Positions 1-7,690 of a stretch of DNA of 64,000 nt are shown here, in pieces. The notes below the pieces were generated by a model. It was not told where the DNA came from, made no database searches, and was given only the letters and a program-made list of their open reading frames with translations. Within the stretch, counting starts at the first letter, position 1; each line of letters opens with the position of its first letter. Origin of the DNA: Acidobacteria bacterium Mor1 (lineage in GTDB: Bacteria > Acidobacteriota > Polarisedimenticolia > Polarisedimenticolales > Polarisedimenticolaceae). A program made the translations under genes and the position numbers. The stretch covers positions 2,580,904-2,644,903 of the forward strand of contig CP011806.1 of NCBI GenBank assembly GCA_001664505.1, read 5' to 3'.

Positions 1-298
1 CGGTCTCGTCCTGGATCTGCCCCTGATCCCACAGCAGCGCGTCGAGGGTCCGGCCCTCGTGCCAGGCGGTGGCGAGGAACGGCTTGCCCTCGGTCTCGCC
101 GTGGTCGACGACCTGCAGGATGTTGGGGTGGTCCAGCTCACCGTCGAGCCAGGCGGGTTCCCCGGCGCGGAAGCCGGGATCCGCCTCGTGACGCACCGAG
201 AGAGTCACCGGCAGGTCGTCTTCACGACGCCGGGCCTCGTAGACGGTCTCGTCGTCGGTCCGCTCGAGGGTGCTCAGGATCTCGAAGTGATCAACCAT
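1..298 (-). CDS. Ser/Thr kinase-like protein with degenerate N-lobe, N-terminal fragment
   Basis: From an ATG at 298 the frame is open leftward to the window edge (about 99 codons). It reads as the N-lobe of a bacterial Ser/Thr protein kinase: an opening strand and loop (LERTDDETVYEAR, residues 11-23), a beta-3-like strand (PVTLSVRHE, about 30-38) and a LDHPNILQVVDHGETEGKPF stretch typical of the alphaC-beta4-beta5 region. The glycine-rich loop has no glycines and the expected ATP-binding Lys of the VAxK motif is Ser34. This looks like a pseudokinase, but the C-lobe lies outside the window, so catalytic HRD and DFG motifs cannot be judged. No Shine-Dalgarno sits at normal distance from this ATG. 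Confidence 0.6.
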   Translation of the reverse strand, partial: MVDHFEILSTLERTDDETVYEARRREDDLPVTLSVRHEADPGFRAGEPAWLDGELDHPNILQVVDHGETEGKPFLATAWHEGRTLDALLWDQGQIQDET

Positions 299-340
299 CG
301 GTCCGGGACGGCGTTCTCCTGCCGGCTGACGGCGCCGGCC

Positions 341-372
341 CGGTTCGGCTCAATCCGAACCGCCCCATTGTA
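341..372 (-). promoter_or_regulatory. Possible -10 box plus leader hairpin of the kinase-like gene
   Basis: On the minus strand a TACAAT hexamer (372-367) could be a -10 element. It is followed in the predicted leader by a perfect 8-bp inverted repeat (CGGTTCGG at 341-348 and CCGAACCG at 355-362, 6-nt loop). No good -35 is visible and no T-tract follows, so the hairpin is not an obvious terminator; it may be a leader structure or protein site. Confidence 0.3.
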
Positions 373-424
373 GGGATTTTCACCAACCGAAGTGGCAGGA
401 ACCGGCAGAAGGATTGCCGGGGGA

Positions 425-2665
425 TCAGAAGCTGCCGGCGACCACCAGCGCGACGTTGCGGCCCACCGCCAGGGGGGCGACCTCGTCGGTGCTGTCCGGG
501 TAGGCCTTGTCCAGGGCGTTCTTGACCAGCAGGCGCGCCTCGAAGGCATCGGAGATCCGCACCCCCGCCGACAGGTCCAGCACGGCGAAACCGGGGCGCT
601 CGATCTCGTTGTTGCCCGGCTCGTCGTCCCGCGCGAAGGCGCTCAGGTGTGCCCGCCACCAGAACCGGCCGACCCGCTGGCGGATCGAGATCGTGCCACC
701 GGGGCCGGGCACGCTGGCCGCCGGAGTGCCGTCGTCGAGCACCTCACCCTCGGCCCAGTTGAGGGTCGCCCGCAGGTTGATCTGCCGGGGCAGCACGAAG
801 TCCGACTCGACCTCGACACCCCTCAACTCCACCTCGCCCCGATTGCGGAACAGGAACTCGTTGACCCCGCTGACCGGGCGGAAGCGTTCGACCAGATTCT
901 CGATGGTGTAGTGGTAGCCGAAGACCGCGAAGCGGGCCTTGCCCTGCTGGGTGCGGAAGGCCACGTCGTACTGCCGGGTCCGTTCGGGCTCCAGATCCGG
1001 GTTACCCAGGATCAGGCCGCGGCCGGTGATGCCGGCGAAGTAGCGATCGGACAACGTCGGGTCGCGAAAGCCCCGGGCGTACTGCAGGCTGGCGCTGGAA
1101 TCCTCAGCCACGTCGAAGTTAAACGCCAGGTAGCCCGAGGCCGCACTCTCCGAAGACGAGCGATCGCCGAAGGTGCCGCCGGTGCTTTCGGTCTCGACGA
1201 GATCCCCCCGTAGCCCCGCCGAAAGCGCGACCTTGGTTGCCAGGGGTTGCTCGATCTCGGCGAACAGCCCGTAGTCGATCTTCTCGGCATCCTCGATGGA
1301 GCGGGAGTCCTGAAGGACCTGGGAGATTCCTCCGGTCCGCTCGAACTCCTGATCCAACGCCTCGAGGTTGAAGCGGGAGGTGATGTCGACGCCGAGCCGG
1401 AATAACCCTTCGCCCCAGGAGCGGGTGCCCACGGCGCGGAGCATGGCGTCGTTGGCCTCGACATCGGCGCGGCGGGTGGTCACGGTGCCGGCGTCGGTGA
1501 TTTCGGTATCGGTCACCAGACGATAGCGGCCGACGAAGCCGTCGACCTCCAGGCTCTGGAAACCGATAAGGTTCTGAAACTCGGCTCCGAGGGTGAAGCG
1601 CTCGGAATCCTCGACGGGATAGAACACCCGGCGATTCCCCGGGTCTCGTTCCGGCTTCCCGATGTCGCGCCCCCGGTCGATCTGAAGTCCGAAGGTGATC
1701 CTCGCGTCGCCGACGGGGAACAACCCGCGCAGCAGACCACCCCGGGTCTCGGTGCCCGAGTCGGGGATGACTCCGGCGGGCGACTCGTAGTCGTCGGCGT
1801 CCCGGCTGTGCCCCTGGAACAGCAGCGCGCCCCCCTCCCCTACCGGCAGGTTCAGTTCCAACGCCGCGGTGGTCATCTCGAGTCCGGAGACGCCGGAGAT
1901 CTCGTAGCGGCCATCGAAGCCGTCGGGGCGAGGACGCGGGGTGCGGGCATGGATGATGCCGCCCAGGGCATCGGAGCCGTAGGCCACCGAACCGGGGCCC
2001 CGCACGATCTCGATCGACTCCAGGGCGAAGGGGTTCAGGTAGGTGCCCGACGCACCGGCGCGCCGTTCGGCGGTCACCCGTGCGCCGTCGAGCAGGATCA
2101 ACGTGCGGCCGCGGTCGAACCCGCGCAGCACCGGGACCGCGGCGGGGCCGGAACCGACCCGTTCGGCCCCGGGCAGATCGGCAACCGCCTCGTAGAGTTG
2201 GACCGGCCGGCGTTCCTTGGCCTGTTCGGCGGAGTAGACCGTCGCGGCCGCCGCCGGCGGAGCGATGGTCGAGGGCGCCGCTCCGCTGAGCACGGTCACC
2301 GAGGTCAGCGGTGCCGGCTCGAGGGTCAACTCCCGGGACACCAGACCGAGCACCGGCAGCTTGCCGACAAGGGCTCCGCGGGCATCGAAGACCGCCAGTT
2401 CGAAGGGGGGCTTCGGCTCGGGGATCAGGGTGAAGTAGCCGTCGGCATCGGTGGGAACCGAGCCGCTGCGCCCGACCACCACCACCTCGACCCCGGCGTA
2501 GGGCTCCCCCTGGGGATCGACCAGGCGAAAGCCTGCGGCGTCCTCGGCAGCATAGAGGGAGCACCCGGCGAGGAGCGAGACCACCAGCGCCCACAGCAAC
2601 AGCCGCGCCCGGACGGGGCGGCGCAGCAGGGCCCGGAGGCCTCGGCGAATTCGGACCGGGAGCAT
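425..2665 (-). CDS. TonB-dependent outer-membrane receptor
   Basis: 746 residues. The N-terminal signal ends in a lipobox-like LLAGC (Cys35), unusual for this family. A carboxypeptidase-regulatory-like domain follows (about 42-110, with the TDADGYFTL turn), then a TonB plug (about 130-260: LYEAVADLPG, VPVLRGFDRGRTLILLDG, ESIEIVRGPGSVAYGSDALGG) and a beta-barrel to a terminal Phe (VVAGSF), as expected for BAM-dependent insertion. Such receptors import siderophores, cobalamin, sugars or peptides using TonB/ExbBD; nothing here identifies the ligand. It is transcribed alone, with a TAGGCT box 6 nt before the ATG. A short inverted repeat at 402-420 lies just beyond the stop but lacks a T-run. Confidence 0.9.
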   Translation of the reverse strand: MLPVRIRRGLRALLRRPVRARLLLWALVVSLLAGCSLYAAEDAAGFRLVDPQGEPYAGVEVVVVGRSGSVPTDADGYFTLIPEPKPPFELAVFDARGALVGKLPVLGLVSRELTLEPAPLTSVTVLSGAAPSTIAPPAAAATVYSAEQAKERRPVQLYEAVADLPGAERVGSGPAAVPVLRGFDRGRTLILLDGARVTAERRAGASGTYLNPFALESIEIVRGPGSVAYGSDALGGIIHARTPRPRPDGFDGRYEISGVSGLEMTTAALELNLPVGEGGALLFQGHSRDADDYESPAGVIPDSGTETRGGLLRGLFPVGDARITFGLQIDRGRDIGKPERDPGNRRVFYPVEDSERFTLGAEFQNLIGFQSLEVDGFVGRYRLVTDTEITDAGTVTTRRADVEANDAMLRAVGTRSWGEGLFRLGVDITSRFNLEALDQEFERTGGISQVLQDSRSIEDAEKIDYGLFAEIEQPLATKVALSAGLRGDLVETESTGGTFGDRSSSESAASGYLAFNFDVAEDSSASLQYARGFRDPTLSDRYFAGITGRGLILGNPDLEPERTRQYDVAFRTQQGKARFAVFGYHYTIENLVERFRPVSGVNEFLFRNRGEVELRGVEVESDFVLPRQINLRATLNWAEGEVLDDGTPAASVPGPGGTISIRQRVGRFWWRAHLSAFARDDEPGNNEIERPGFAVLDLSAGVRISDAFEARLLVKNALDKAYPDSTDEVAPLAVGRNVALVVAGSF

Positions 2666-2671
2666 CGGGTT

Positions 2672-2677
2672 AGCCTA
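2672..2677 (-). promoter_or_regulatory. -10-like box (TAGGCT) 6 nt from the TonB receptor start
   Basis: TAnnnT hexamer on the minus strand separated by exactly six bases from the ATG at 2665. No Shine-Dalgarno lies between. It fits the leaderless-promoter pattern seen at several other first genes here; no convincing -35. Confidence 0.4.
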
Positions 2678-2737
2678 TCCGCTCCCCCGGGGCCGCGCCA
2701 ACGGGCGCTCGGCCCCCGAGAGCCGGCGAGCCCGGGG

Positions 2738-4048
2738 CTATCGCAGCGGGTCGAGCAGAGCCCGCAGCCGCGGGAAGGCCTGGGCGATGTCTTCCATCGA
2801 GCAGGCGCCTACCGACAGCCGGAACCAGCCGGTATCCCCCTCGAGGCCGAAGGCCTGGAAGGGCACGATGGCCAGCCCCGCCTCGTCGAGCACCAGCTTG
2901 CGGATGTCGTCGTTGGTCTCGAGCTTGCGGCCCGCGATCTCCCGCCCGATGGCGTCGATCCGCAGCGAGAGGTAGATCGCTCCCTGGGGACTGACGCAGC
3001 GCACCGGGTAGCCGTCGTCGGCCATCGCCGAGAAACCCTCGTAGAGGCCGTCGAGCCGCATGCGCACCCGGGCAGTCATCTCCTCCCGATAGGCCGAGAC
3101 CGACGCCTCGTCGGCGAGGAACCGGGCCAGGGCGATCTGTTCCGGCCGCGGGGCCCAGGCGCCGACGTGGCCGATCAGGTCCTTCATCCGCGCGGTGACC
3201 GCCGGCGCAGCCATGGCCCAACCGACCCGCAGGCCGGTGGCGGCCAGCGCCTTGGAGGCGCCGTCCAGGGCGATGACCCAGGGGGCGACTTCGGGAACCA
3301 GCGCCGCAGGCACGTGGGTGCGGGCACCGCCGAAGACCAGCGAGCCGTAGATCTGATCGTAGAGCAGGAACAGGTGCGGACGTCCCGCGGCGGTGCGGCG
3401 GGCGTTTTCCTCGACCACCGCCTCGCAGATCGAACGCAGGGTCGGCTCGTCCATCACCGTGCCCGTCGGGTTGAGCGGGCTGCAGAGGCAGAGCAAGCGC
3501 GCATCGGACAGATGCGGCCGCAGCAGATCGAGAGTCGGCATGAAGCCGTTGTCGACATCGGTGGGGACCGGGACCCCCTGGGAACCGGTCAACCAGGTGT
3601 AGTGGTTGTTGTTCCAGGACGGGACCGGATAGACCACCTTGTCGCCGGGTTCGACGACGCAGCGGTAGGCCGCATACAGAATCGGCCGGGCGCCGCCGGT
3701 CACCAGGATCGAGCCCAGGGGGTATTCGACACCCCACTCACGCCCGATGTAGTCGACGATCGACTGCCGCAACTCCAACACGCCGTCGGACGGCGGGTAG
3801 TTGGTCTCTCCCGAATCGAGGGCGTTCTTGATGCCTTCGAGCAGAACCGTCGGGATCGGGAACTGCCTGGCGTCGAAGTCGCCGACGGTCAGGTTGCAGA
3901 CCGACTTGCCGTCGCGCACCATCTGGCGGATATCGGCGGCGATCTTGAGGATCTCGGAGCCGACCATGCCCCGGGCGACGGCGGAAAGAGAGTCGTCCAC
4001 GGACTTCGCATCGCCGAAGTCCAGTTGCAGCAGGTTTTGTTGGATCAT
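2738..4048 (-). CDS. Class I/II PLP-dependent aminotransferase
   Basis: 436 residues from the ATG at 4048 (MIQQNLLQ). The open frame continues upstream, but the family homology begins here and a TACAAT box lies six bases before this ATG. Fold-type I features: YPPSDGVLELRQSI near the N-terminus, the GGARPILYAA substrate/PLP region, PLNPTG, YDQIYG (the Asp/Tyr pair contacting PLP) and the catalytic Lys in DGASKALAATGLRVGW, followed by a C-terminal small domain (WFRLSVG carries the carboxylate-binding Arg). It probably transaminates an amino acid, aspartate-aminotransferase-like. The specific substrate is unknown. It is divergent from the DUF885 gene. Confidence 0.85.
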   Translation of the reverse strand: MIQQNLLQLDFGDAKSVDDSLSAVARGMVGSEILKIAADIRQMVRDGKSVCNLTVGDFDARQFPIPTVLLEGIKNALDSGETNYPPSDGVLELRQSIVDYIGREWGVEYPLGSILVTGGARPILYAAYRCVVEPGDKVVYPVPSWNNNHYTWLTGSQGVPVPTDVDNGFMPTLDLLRPHLSDARLLCLCSPLNPTGTVMDEPTLRSICEAVVEENARRTAAGRPHLFLLYDQIYGSLVFGGARTHVPAALVPEVAPWVIALDGASKALAATGLRVGWAMAAPAVTARMKDLIGHVGAWAPRPEQIALARFLADEASVSAYREEMTARVRMRLDGLYEGFSAMADDGYPVRCVSPQGAIYLSLRIDAIGREIAGRKLETNDDIRKLVLDEAGLAIVPFQAFGLEGDTGWFRLSVGACSMEDIAQAFPRLRALLDPLR

Positions 4049-4054
4049 CCGGGA

Positions 4055-4060
4055 ATTGTA
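4055..4060 (-). promoter_or_regulatory. -10-like box (TACAAT) 6 nt from the aminotransferase start
   Basis: Near-consensus -10 hexamer on the minus strand; the next six bases (TCCCGG) lead directly into the ATG at 4048. This leaves no room for a normal 5' UTR and suggests a leaderless transcript. The -35 position has no recognisable match. Confidence 0.45.
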
Positions 4061-4129
4061 GCAGTTCGGCGGGTATCCTAGCGGACCCTCCGGAATCCGG
4101 CGGGAATTGACTCTCAGGAGGCCTCGACC

Positions 4130-5500
4130 TTGATCCGATCCCCTCGAGCCGGCCGCCGCCGGCCTGTCGCCGCCGTGGTTTTCGCCGGGCTTCTGCTCAG
4201 CAGCATGCTGGCCCTGACCGCGTGTTTCGAGAAGGTGCCCACGTTGATCATGAACGAAGTCGCCGAACGCTACGTCAAGCTGGTGCTGGCCGTCGGACGT
4301 CACGACGAGGACTTCGTCGACGCCTACTACGGACCTGCCGAGTGGAAGGCCGAAGCCGAAGAGGGCGAACCGGTTCCGGTCGAGGAGCTGCTGGCCACGG
4401 CGGACCTGCTGGTCCATCAGGTGCAGACCGCCAAGGGACCGCGCCACGACTTCCTCGAGGAACAGCTGGTCGCGGTGCACGCCTTTCTGTTGAAGCTCGA
4501 CGGCAAGGCGATGAGCCTCGCCGAACAGGCCGAACATCTCTACGACATCGAGCCTGAACCCCGCGACGCTGCCGAGTTCGAACAGGCGATCGCCGACGTC
4601 GAGGCGCTGCTGCCCGGCGACGGTTCGCTGCGCGAGCGGGTGCAGGCGTTCCGCGAGACCTTCCGGGTCCCCGCCGACCGGTTGTCCGACGTGGCCGACG
4701 CGATCCTGGCCGAGACCCGCAAGCGCACCGCGGCGCTTCGTGAACTCCCCCAAGGAGAGCGGTTCGAAACCTCCTTCGTCACCGACAAACCGTGGAGCGC
4801 CTACAACTGGTACAAGGGAGACCTGCACAGCCTGATCGAGATCAACACCGATCTGCCGATCGAACTCCCCTCCTACCTGCATACCCTGTCCCACGAGGGC
4901 TACCCCGGGCACCACACCTTCAACAGCCTGATCGAAAAGCACATGGTCATGGACCGGGGTTGGATCGAGTACACGGTCTACCCGCTGTTCTCACCCCAGT
5001 CGTTGATTGCCGAGGGCACCGCCGAGGCGGGAGTCGGCGTGATCTTCAGCGACGAGGAGCGGGTCGCGTTCCTGCAGGACGTCCTGGCGCCGCTGGCCGG
5101 CCTCGAGGAACTGGACTTCGCCAAGTACGACGAACTGTCGCGGGCGATGGCGCCGCTCAAATACGTGCGGCCCGAGGCGGCGCGGATGCTGCTCGACGAG
5201 GGAGCCTCGGAAGACGACGTGGCCGCGTTCATGGTCCGCTTCGGGCTCGTCACCGAGGACCGTGCCCGCAAGTACATCGACTTCATCCGCCGCTACGGCG
5301 CCTACGTCTACAACTATCCGGTGGGCGAGGATCTGGTCAACGCCCACCTCGACAAGCAGGAAGATCGGGTCGCCGCCTACTTCGAGATCCTGATGCCGGA
5401 ACCGATCGTCGATGAGGAAGAAACCCGATCGGGACCGCGGGCCTGGACCCCGTCACGGCTGGCGGGCAAGGAAGAACCAAAGCGGCGCCGGGCGCACTAG
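4130..5500 (+). CDS. DUF885 family lipoprotein, putative metal-dependent hydrolase
   Basis: 456 residues, starting at TTG 4130 eight bases after a perfect AGGAGG (4116-4121), which decides the start. The signal peptide ends with lipobox LTAC (Cys32), so it is probably an outer-membrane or periplasmic lipoprotein. The diagnostic DUF885 signature HEGYPGHH is at residues 255-262, followed by SLIAEGTAEAG. Members are predicted zinc hydrolases, often peptidase-like, with no settled substrate. This copy is shorter than the usual 550-600 residues because the N-terminal helical part is reduced. It overlaps the convergent GGDEF gene by 4 bp. Confidence 0.8.
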   Translation: MIRSPRAGRRRPVAAVVFAGLLLSSMLALTACFEKVPTLIMNEVAERYVKLVLAVGRHDEDFVDAYYGPAEWKAEAEEGEPVPVEELLATADLLVHQVQTAKGPRHDFLEEQLVAVHAFLLKLDGKAMSLAEQAEHLYDIEPEPRDAAEFEQAIADVEALLPGDGSLRERVQAFRETFRVPADRLSDVADAILAETRKRTAALRELPQGERFETSFVTDKPWSAYNWYKGDLHSLIEINTDLPIELPSYLHTLSHEGYPGHHTFNSLIEKHMVMDRGWIEYTVYPLFSPQSLIAEGTAEAGVGVIFSDEERVAFLQDVLAPLAGLEELDFAKYDELSRAMAPLKYVRPEAARMLLDEGASEDDVAAFMVRFGLVTEDRARKYIDFIRRYGAYVYNYPVGEDLVNAHLDKQEDRVAAYFEILMPEPIVDEEETRSGPRAWTPSRLAGKEEPKRRRAH

Positions 5501-6711
5501 TCGACTACGGCGCGATGCTCGGCCAGCAGCGTGACCAGCAGCTGGTGATCCCGGCGCGCGATGTCCAGGGTGCTGATCGCCGCCTCGGCCTCGTCCTCGC
5601 GCTGACGCACGAAGACCACCCGGCCGGCAAGCCGCACCGCGGGGCGTCCACCCGGAAGCTCCAGGCGAACGTCGACCAGGGTGCCCAGAGGCATCCGGCG
5701 CGGCGTGGCGAAGGACAGGCCCCCTTCGCTGACGTTGCGGGTGACCAGCGGGAACTCCTCTTCGTCCCCTAGCCGCAGCGAGCCCTGGAGCTCGAGCGCG
5801 ACCCGGTCGTAGGAACGCACGCTGTTGCCAAACAGGTGGACCTGGTCCTTGCCGCCGGACTTGGCGGCATAGAGCGCCGCGTCGGCGTGCTGCATCAGGA
5901 GGCCCGCCTCCCGGGCGTCGGCCGGGAAGGTCGCCACGCCGATGCTCATGGTCGGTGCCGGCTCCCCTTCGCAACGCTCGGCGACGCGCCGGCGGCTGCA
6001 ACAGAGGATACGTTCCCCGACCTTGGCCGCAGCGGCCTTGGCGGTCCCGGGCAACAGGACGGCGAACTCGTCCCCGCCGTAGCGGGCCACGATGTCCGAG
6101 ACCCGCACGTTCTGCTCCAGGCAGTCGGCGACCGCAGCCAGCAGTTCGTTGCCTGCCTCGTGACCGGCCCGGTCGTTGTAGGCCTTGAAGCCGTCGAGGT
6201 CGCACATCATCAGGGAGAGCGGCAGCCGGTCCTGATCGGCCCGGGCCAGCTCCCGCGGCAGCGTCTCTTTCAACGAGCGGTAGTTGCGTAGACCGGTCAA
6301 CTCATCGCGGTAGGCCGCCTCGGTGGTCTGGCGCAGGGTCCCCGCGTCGATCAAGGTCGGGTTGCGCAGGATGCCTTCCTCGTCGAGGAAGTAGCGCATG
6401 GCGGCGATGCGCGGATCGATCCGCTCGCTCAGCCGGCGCTCCATCTCGTCGCGCATGCGGCTGATCGCCTGCCAGTGACGCAGCGCATCCTCGGGGGGAA
6501 AGCGCAGATGCGCCATCTGATACAGAAGCTCGGCGTAAACCTGTTGCTCGTGACGTTCGACCAGCCGGCACAACGCGGTATCCAGGTCGAGCTGGGCGAG
6601 TACCGGAGAACCGAGCAATCGATCCAACGCCTCGCGAAGCCCGCCCTGATCCGCCGGCGAAGAGCCCGTCCTCGTCGAAACGTCCGCGCTCTCGATTCGA
6701 TGCTGGGCCAT
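5497..6711 (-). CDS. Diguanylate cyclase (GGDEF) with C-terminal PilZ domain
   Basis: 404 residues from the ATG at 6711, five bases after a GGAG; the GTG at 6714 is too close to it. An uncharacterised helical N-terminal region (about 1-130) precedes a GGDEF domain (about 140-290) with intact active site RYGGDEF near residue 211 and the RxxD product-inhibition I-site (RVSD) exactly five residues before it. A PilZ-like domain follows (about 295-395: LVTRNVSEGGLSF, then a beta-barrel). The protein should make c-di-GMP and may bind it through PilZ, although the first PilZ RxxxR motif is not clear. There is no membrane segment, so it is cytoplasmic; the N-terminal sensor input is unknown. Confidence 0.88.
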   Translation of the reverse strand: MAQHRIESADVSTRTGSSPADQGGLREALDRLLGSPVLAQLDLDTALCRLVERHEQQVYAELLYQMAHLRFPPEDALRHWQAISRMRDEMERRLSERIDPRIAAMRYFLDEEGILRNPTLIDAGTLRQTTEAAYRDELTGLRNYRSLKETLPRELARADQDRLPLSLMMCDLDGFKAYNDRAGHEAGNELLAAVADCLEQNVRVSDIVARYGGDEFAVLLPGTAKAAAAKVGERILCCSRRRVAERCEGEPAPTMSIGVATFPADAREAGLLMQHADAALYAAKSGGKDQVHLFGNSVRSYDRVALELQGSLRLGDEEEFPLVTRNVSEGGLSFATPRRMPLGTLVDVRLELPGGRPAVRLAGRVVFVRQREDEAEAAISTLDIARRDHQLLVTLLAEHRAVVD

Positions 6712-6797
6712 CACAGCTCCGATGATCGGTTGCGTTTCCGTTCCTCTCCGTCAGCTCTGGCGAATCTGTTGCCTGACATCCCGATTGGCAACATAAG

Positions 6798-6852
6798 AAC
6801 TTTCGATTTGAACGGATTTGAACGAAGTTCTTTCGGGTTTCCCGCCTATGAT
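6798..6852 (+). promoter_or_regulatory. GST promoter region: direct repeat, imperfect inverted repeat and TATGAT box
   Basis: GATTTGAACG occurs twice head-to-tail (6805-6814 and 6815-6824), flanked by an imperfect inverted repeat (GAACTTTCG at 6798-6806, CGAAGTTC at 6823-6830). Downstream, TATGAT (6847-6852) is six bases from the ATG at 6859. The repeats sit where a regulator would overlap the -35 region. Function is inferred from position only. Confidence 0.4.
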
Positions 6853-6858
6853 GACGCG

Positions 6859-7623
6859 ATGAGCGAGACTCGATTGATCCAGTATGGCGGCCTGACCGGG
6901 CGCACCAGCCTCTCGCCTCCCTGCGCCAAGGTCCACATGGCCCTGGTCTACAAGGGCGTGCCCTACCGCACCCGCAACATGTTCTCGCCGGCCAAGGTCA
7001 GGCGATACAACCCGCGGGGCCGCGTGCCGGTGCTGCTCCACGAGGGTGAGACCTTGGTGGACAGCAGTGACATCCTGACCGAACTGGAGCGGCGCTTTCC
7101 CGATCCGCCGCTGTTCCCCGAGGATCCGAAGGTTGCCGCCGAGGCCAAGCTGATCGAGGACTGGGCCGACGAGGTGCTCTACTTCTATATGGTCTACATG
7201 CGCTGGGTCGATGACGAGGGCTTTCGGCGGATGAAGTCCTCGGCAATGCATCGACTACCGCTGCCGGTCCGCTGGATCGCGCCGGGGATCGCTCGCCGTG
7301 CCGCGGGCAAACGGTTGCGCTATCAGGGCACAGGGCTCAAGTCCGGCGAGGTGGTCCGGCGGGAGTTCGGTGAATGCCTGGACGCCCTGGCCGGCAGGCT
7401 CGAGGGAGGGCCTCCGTTCCTGGCCGGAGACGCGCTGACCCACGGGGACCTCGCCGTCGCCGCGGTGCTGGACCAGTGCGGCCTCGAGCTCTTGATGCCC
7501 GAGACCGCGGCCGAGATCGCCAGACGTCCCGCGCTCGTCACGTGGCTCGAGCGAGTCCACGCCTTGCTGCCCAACGTGGCGCTCCCCGGCGAGGACGGGA
7601 AACCCACGCCGCCGACGGGATGA
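6859..7623 (+). CDS. Glutathione S-transferase family protein
   Basis: 254 residues from the ATG at 6859 (MSETRLIQYGG). The N-terminal thioredoxin-like domain (about 6-85) has an SPPCAKVHMALVYKGVPY active-site region with Cys in the usual helix-1 position, the cis-Pro strand VPVLLHEG, and the SSDILTELERRFP glutathione-binding motif. An all-helical C-terminal domain follows, with FLAGDALTHGDLAVAAVL, the usual GST structural N-capping box. Substrate unknown; probably detoxification or thiol transfer in the cytosol. It is not adjacent to the second GST at 23741. Confidence 0.8.
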   Translation: MSETRLIQYGGLTGRTSLSPPCAKVHMALVYKGVPYRTRNMFSPAKVRRYNPRGRVPVLLHEGETLVDSSDILTELERRFPDPPLFPEDPKVAAEAKLIEDWADEVLYFYMVYMRWVDDEGFRRMKSSAMHRLPLPVRWIAPGIARRAAGKRLRYQGTGLKSGEVVRREFGECLDALAGRLEGGPPFLAGDALTHGDLAVAAVLDQCGLELLMPETAAEIARRPALVTWLERVHALLPNVALPGEDGKPTPPTG

Positions 7624-7654
7624 CGCCGGGCTGCCTCGATCGGCGAATCGCGCC

Positions 7655-7683
7655 TCGGCAGCGCCGCACAGGTGGGGTATCTT
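7655..7683 (+). promoter_or_regulatory. Promoter of the M1-type peptidase gene
   Basis: TCGGCA (7655-7660) and TATCTT (7678-7683) are 17 bp apart, a fair sigma70-type match. The -10 ends seven bases before the ATG at 7691, so the predicted transcript is leaderless or nearly so. Confidence 0.4.
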
Positions 7684-7690
7684 CGCCGGT

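Noticed and set aside
402..420. Terminator after the TonB receptor gene
   Set aside because: CCGGCA/TGCCGG inverted repeat is present but short and lacks a T-run; too weak to call.
1808..4081. 757-codon open frame on the plus strand
   Set aside because: Spans antisense parts of two real minus-strand genes (TonB receptor and aminotransferase) and shows no domain.
4049..4942. Upstream extension of the aminotransferase frame
   Set aside because: The frame is open but antisense to the DUF885 gene, whose motif and Shine-Dalgarno are clear; homology begins at 4048.
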